Positions 63,701 through 64,000 of a stretch of DNA of 64,000 bases are shown piece after piece. This stretch comes from Marisa cornuarietis (Eukaryota; Mollusca; Gastropoda; Architaenioglossa; Ampullariidae). Every line of letters begins with the position of its first letter. The stretch's first letter is position 1. A model generated the notes under the pieces. The model saw only the letters and a list, made by a program, of their open reading frames with translations. It was not told where the DNA came from and did not search any database. A program made the translations under genes and the position numbers. Location of the stretch: the NCBI GenBank assembly GCA_004794655.1, contig SMMW01000013.1, positions 1,262,001 to 1,326,000 of the forward strand. The letters are read 5' to 3'.

Positions 63701-64000
63701 TCATTTATTTTAACCAACTTAATCTAGATCCATTTGACAACGAAGGGCAGTCAGCCCTATAAGAAACTAATAACTGACAAACTGACAGGTAAATTGAAGA
63801 CTGAAGCAAAAAAAAAAAAAAAAAAAAACAAGACCTACAAAATTTGAAAAACTACAAATGTTTTCCCATTGCAGTAAGAAATGCACATGTGCACACCTCC
63901 TTTCACACACGCACACCATTTTCTTTTGTTACCAAAAGAGGAAATGAAAACAAGCATGCTTCTGGAAATATGGTTCCTGCAGCTGTCTATATATAGTATG
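60701..64000. other. no gene recognised
   Basis: AT-rich sequence with only short, unconvincing frames on both strands, and a poly-A run at 63,808-63,828. It may include introns or the 3' untranslated region of a gene beyond the window, but no splice-bounded coding block was seen. Confidence 0.45.

Noticed and set aside
1..64000. CRISPR arrays, bacterial operons, prophage or a cysteine-rich toxin gene
   Set aside because: No direct-repeat/spacer pattern, no bacterial gene organisation, and no secreted cysteine-patterned precursor was seen; all confident genes are intron-containing animal genes.

Overview
This window is nuclear DNA of an animal, most likely a mollusc and perhaps a gastropod. 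Four intron-rich genes are conserved with vertebrates. The spaces between them hold tRNA-derived SINEs, RTE- and L2/CR1-type LINEs, pogo- and hAT-type miniature elements, a Ty3/gypsy relic, and long GT and GAT microsatellites. The taxon is an inference from repeat style and protein divergence. No gene here is diagnostic for a species.

Layout. Positions 1-11,600 are gene-poor. They hold a SINE, a 371-bp pogo-like miniature transposon (2664-3034), a 66-bp minisatellite carrying CRE-like sites (about 5236-5420), long microsatellites, a compact CRE/E-box cluster (6722-6733) and one coding-like ORF of unknown identity on the minus strand (7533-7787). Positions 11,600-18,200 are a transposon nest: an array of near-palindromes (11,643-11,843), a hAT-like MITE (12,123-12,300), an L2/CR1-type LINE relic, and a nearly full-length but broken RTE-type LINE (about 14,000-17,215).

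Positions 18,250-34,300 hold a divergent gene pair. DDX56 (nucleolar DEAD-box helicase, 17 exons, minus strand, 539 residues) and UROS (uroporphyrinogen-III synthase, plus strand) lie head to head and share a short intergenic promoter region of about 0.6 kb. UROS contains one GC-AG intron. Positions 34,600-37,500 contain a short direct repeat, a SINE and another LINE relic.

Positions 39,700-46,900 hold an SLC17/sialin-family transporter (plus strand, 9-10 exons, markedly GC-rich exons). It has lost two acidic residues and a histidine in helix 4 that sialin and the vesicular glutamate transporters keep. Positions 47,890-57,500 hold CIR1, the RBPJ (CBF1) corepressor-interacting protein (9 exons). 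A gypsy-type gag/protease relic sits in its intron 2, and a possible shortened isoform ends in intron 6. The last 6.5 kb shows only dispersed repeats.

The four genes do not form a pathway: ribosome biogenesis, haem synthesis, lysosomal/vesicular transport and Notch-pathway transcription/splicing. Only the DDX56/UROS divergent arrangement suggests shared control. I did not find a clearly new multigene system. The most notable leads are the altered proton-coupling residues of the SLC17 protein, the palindrome array, the CRE minisatellite, and the unidentified ORF at 7.6 kb.
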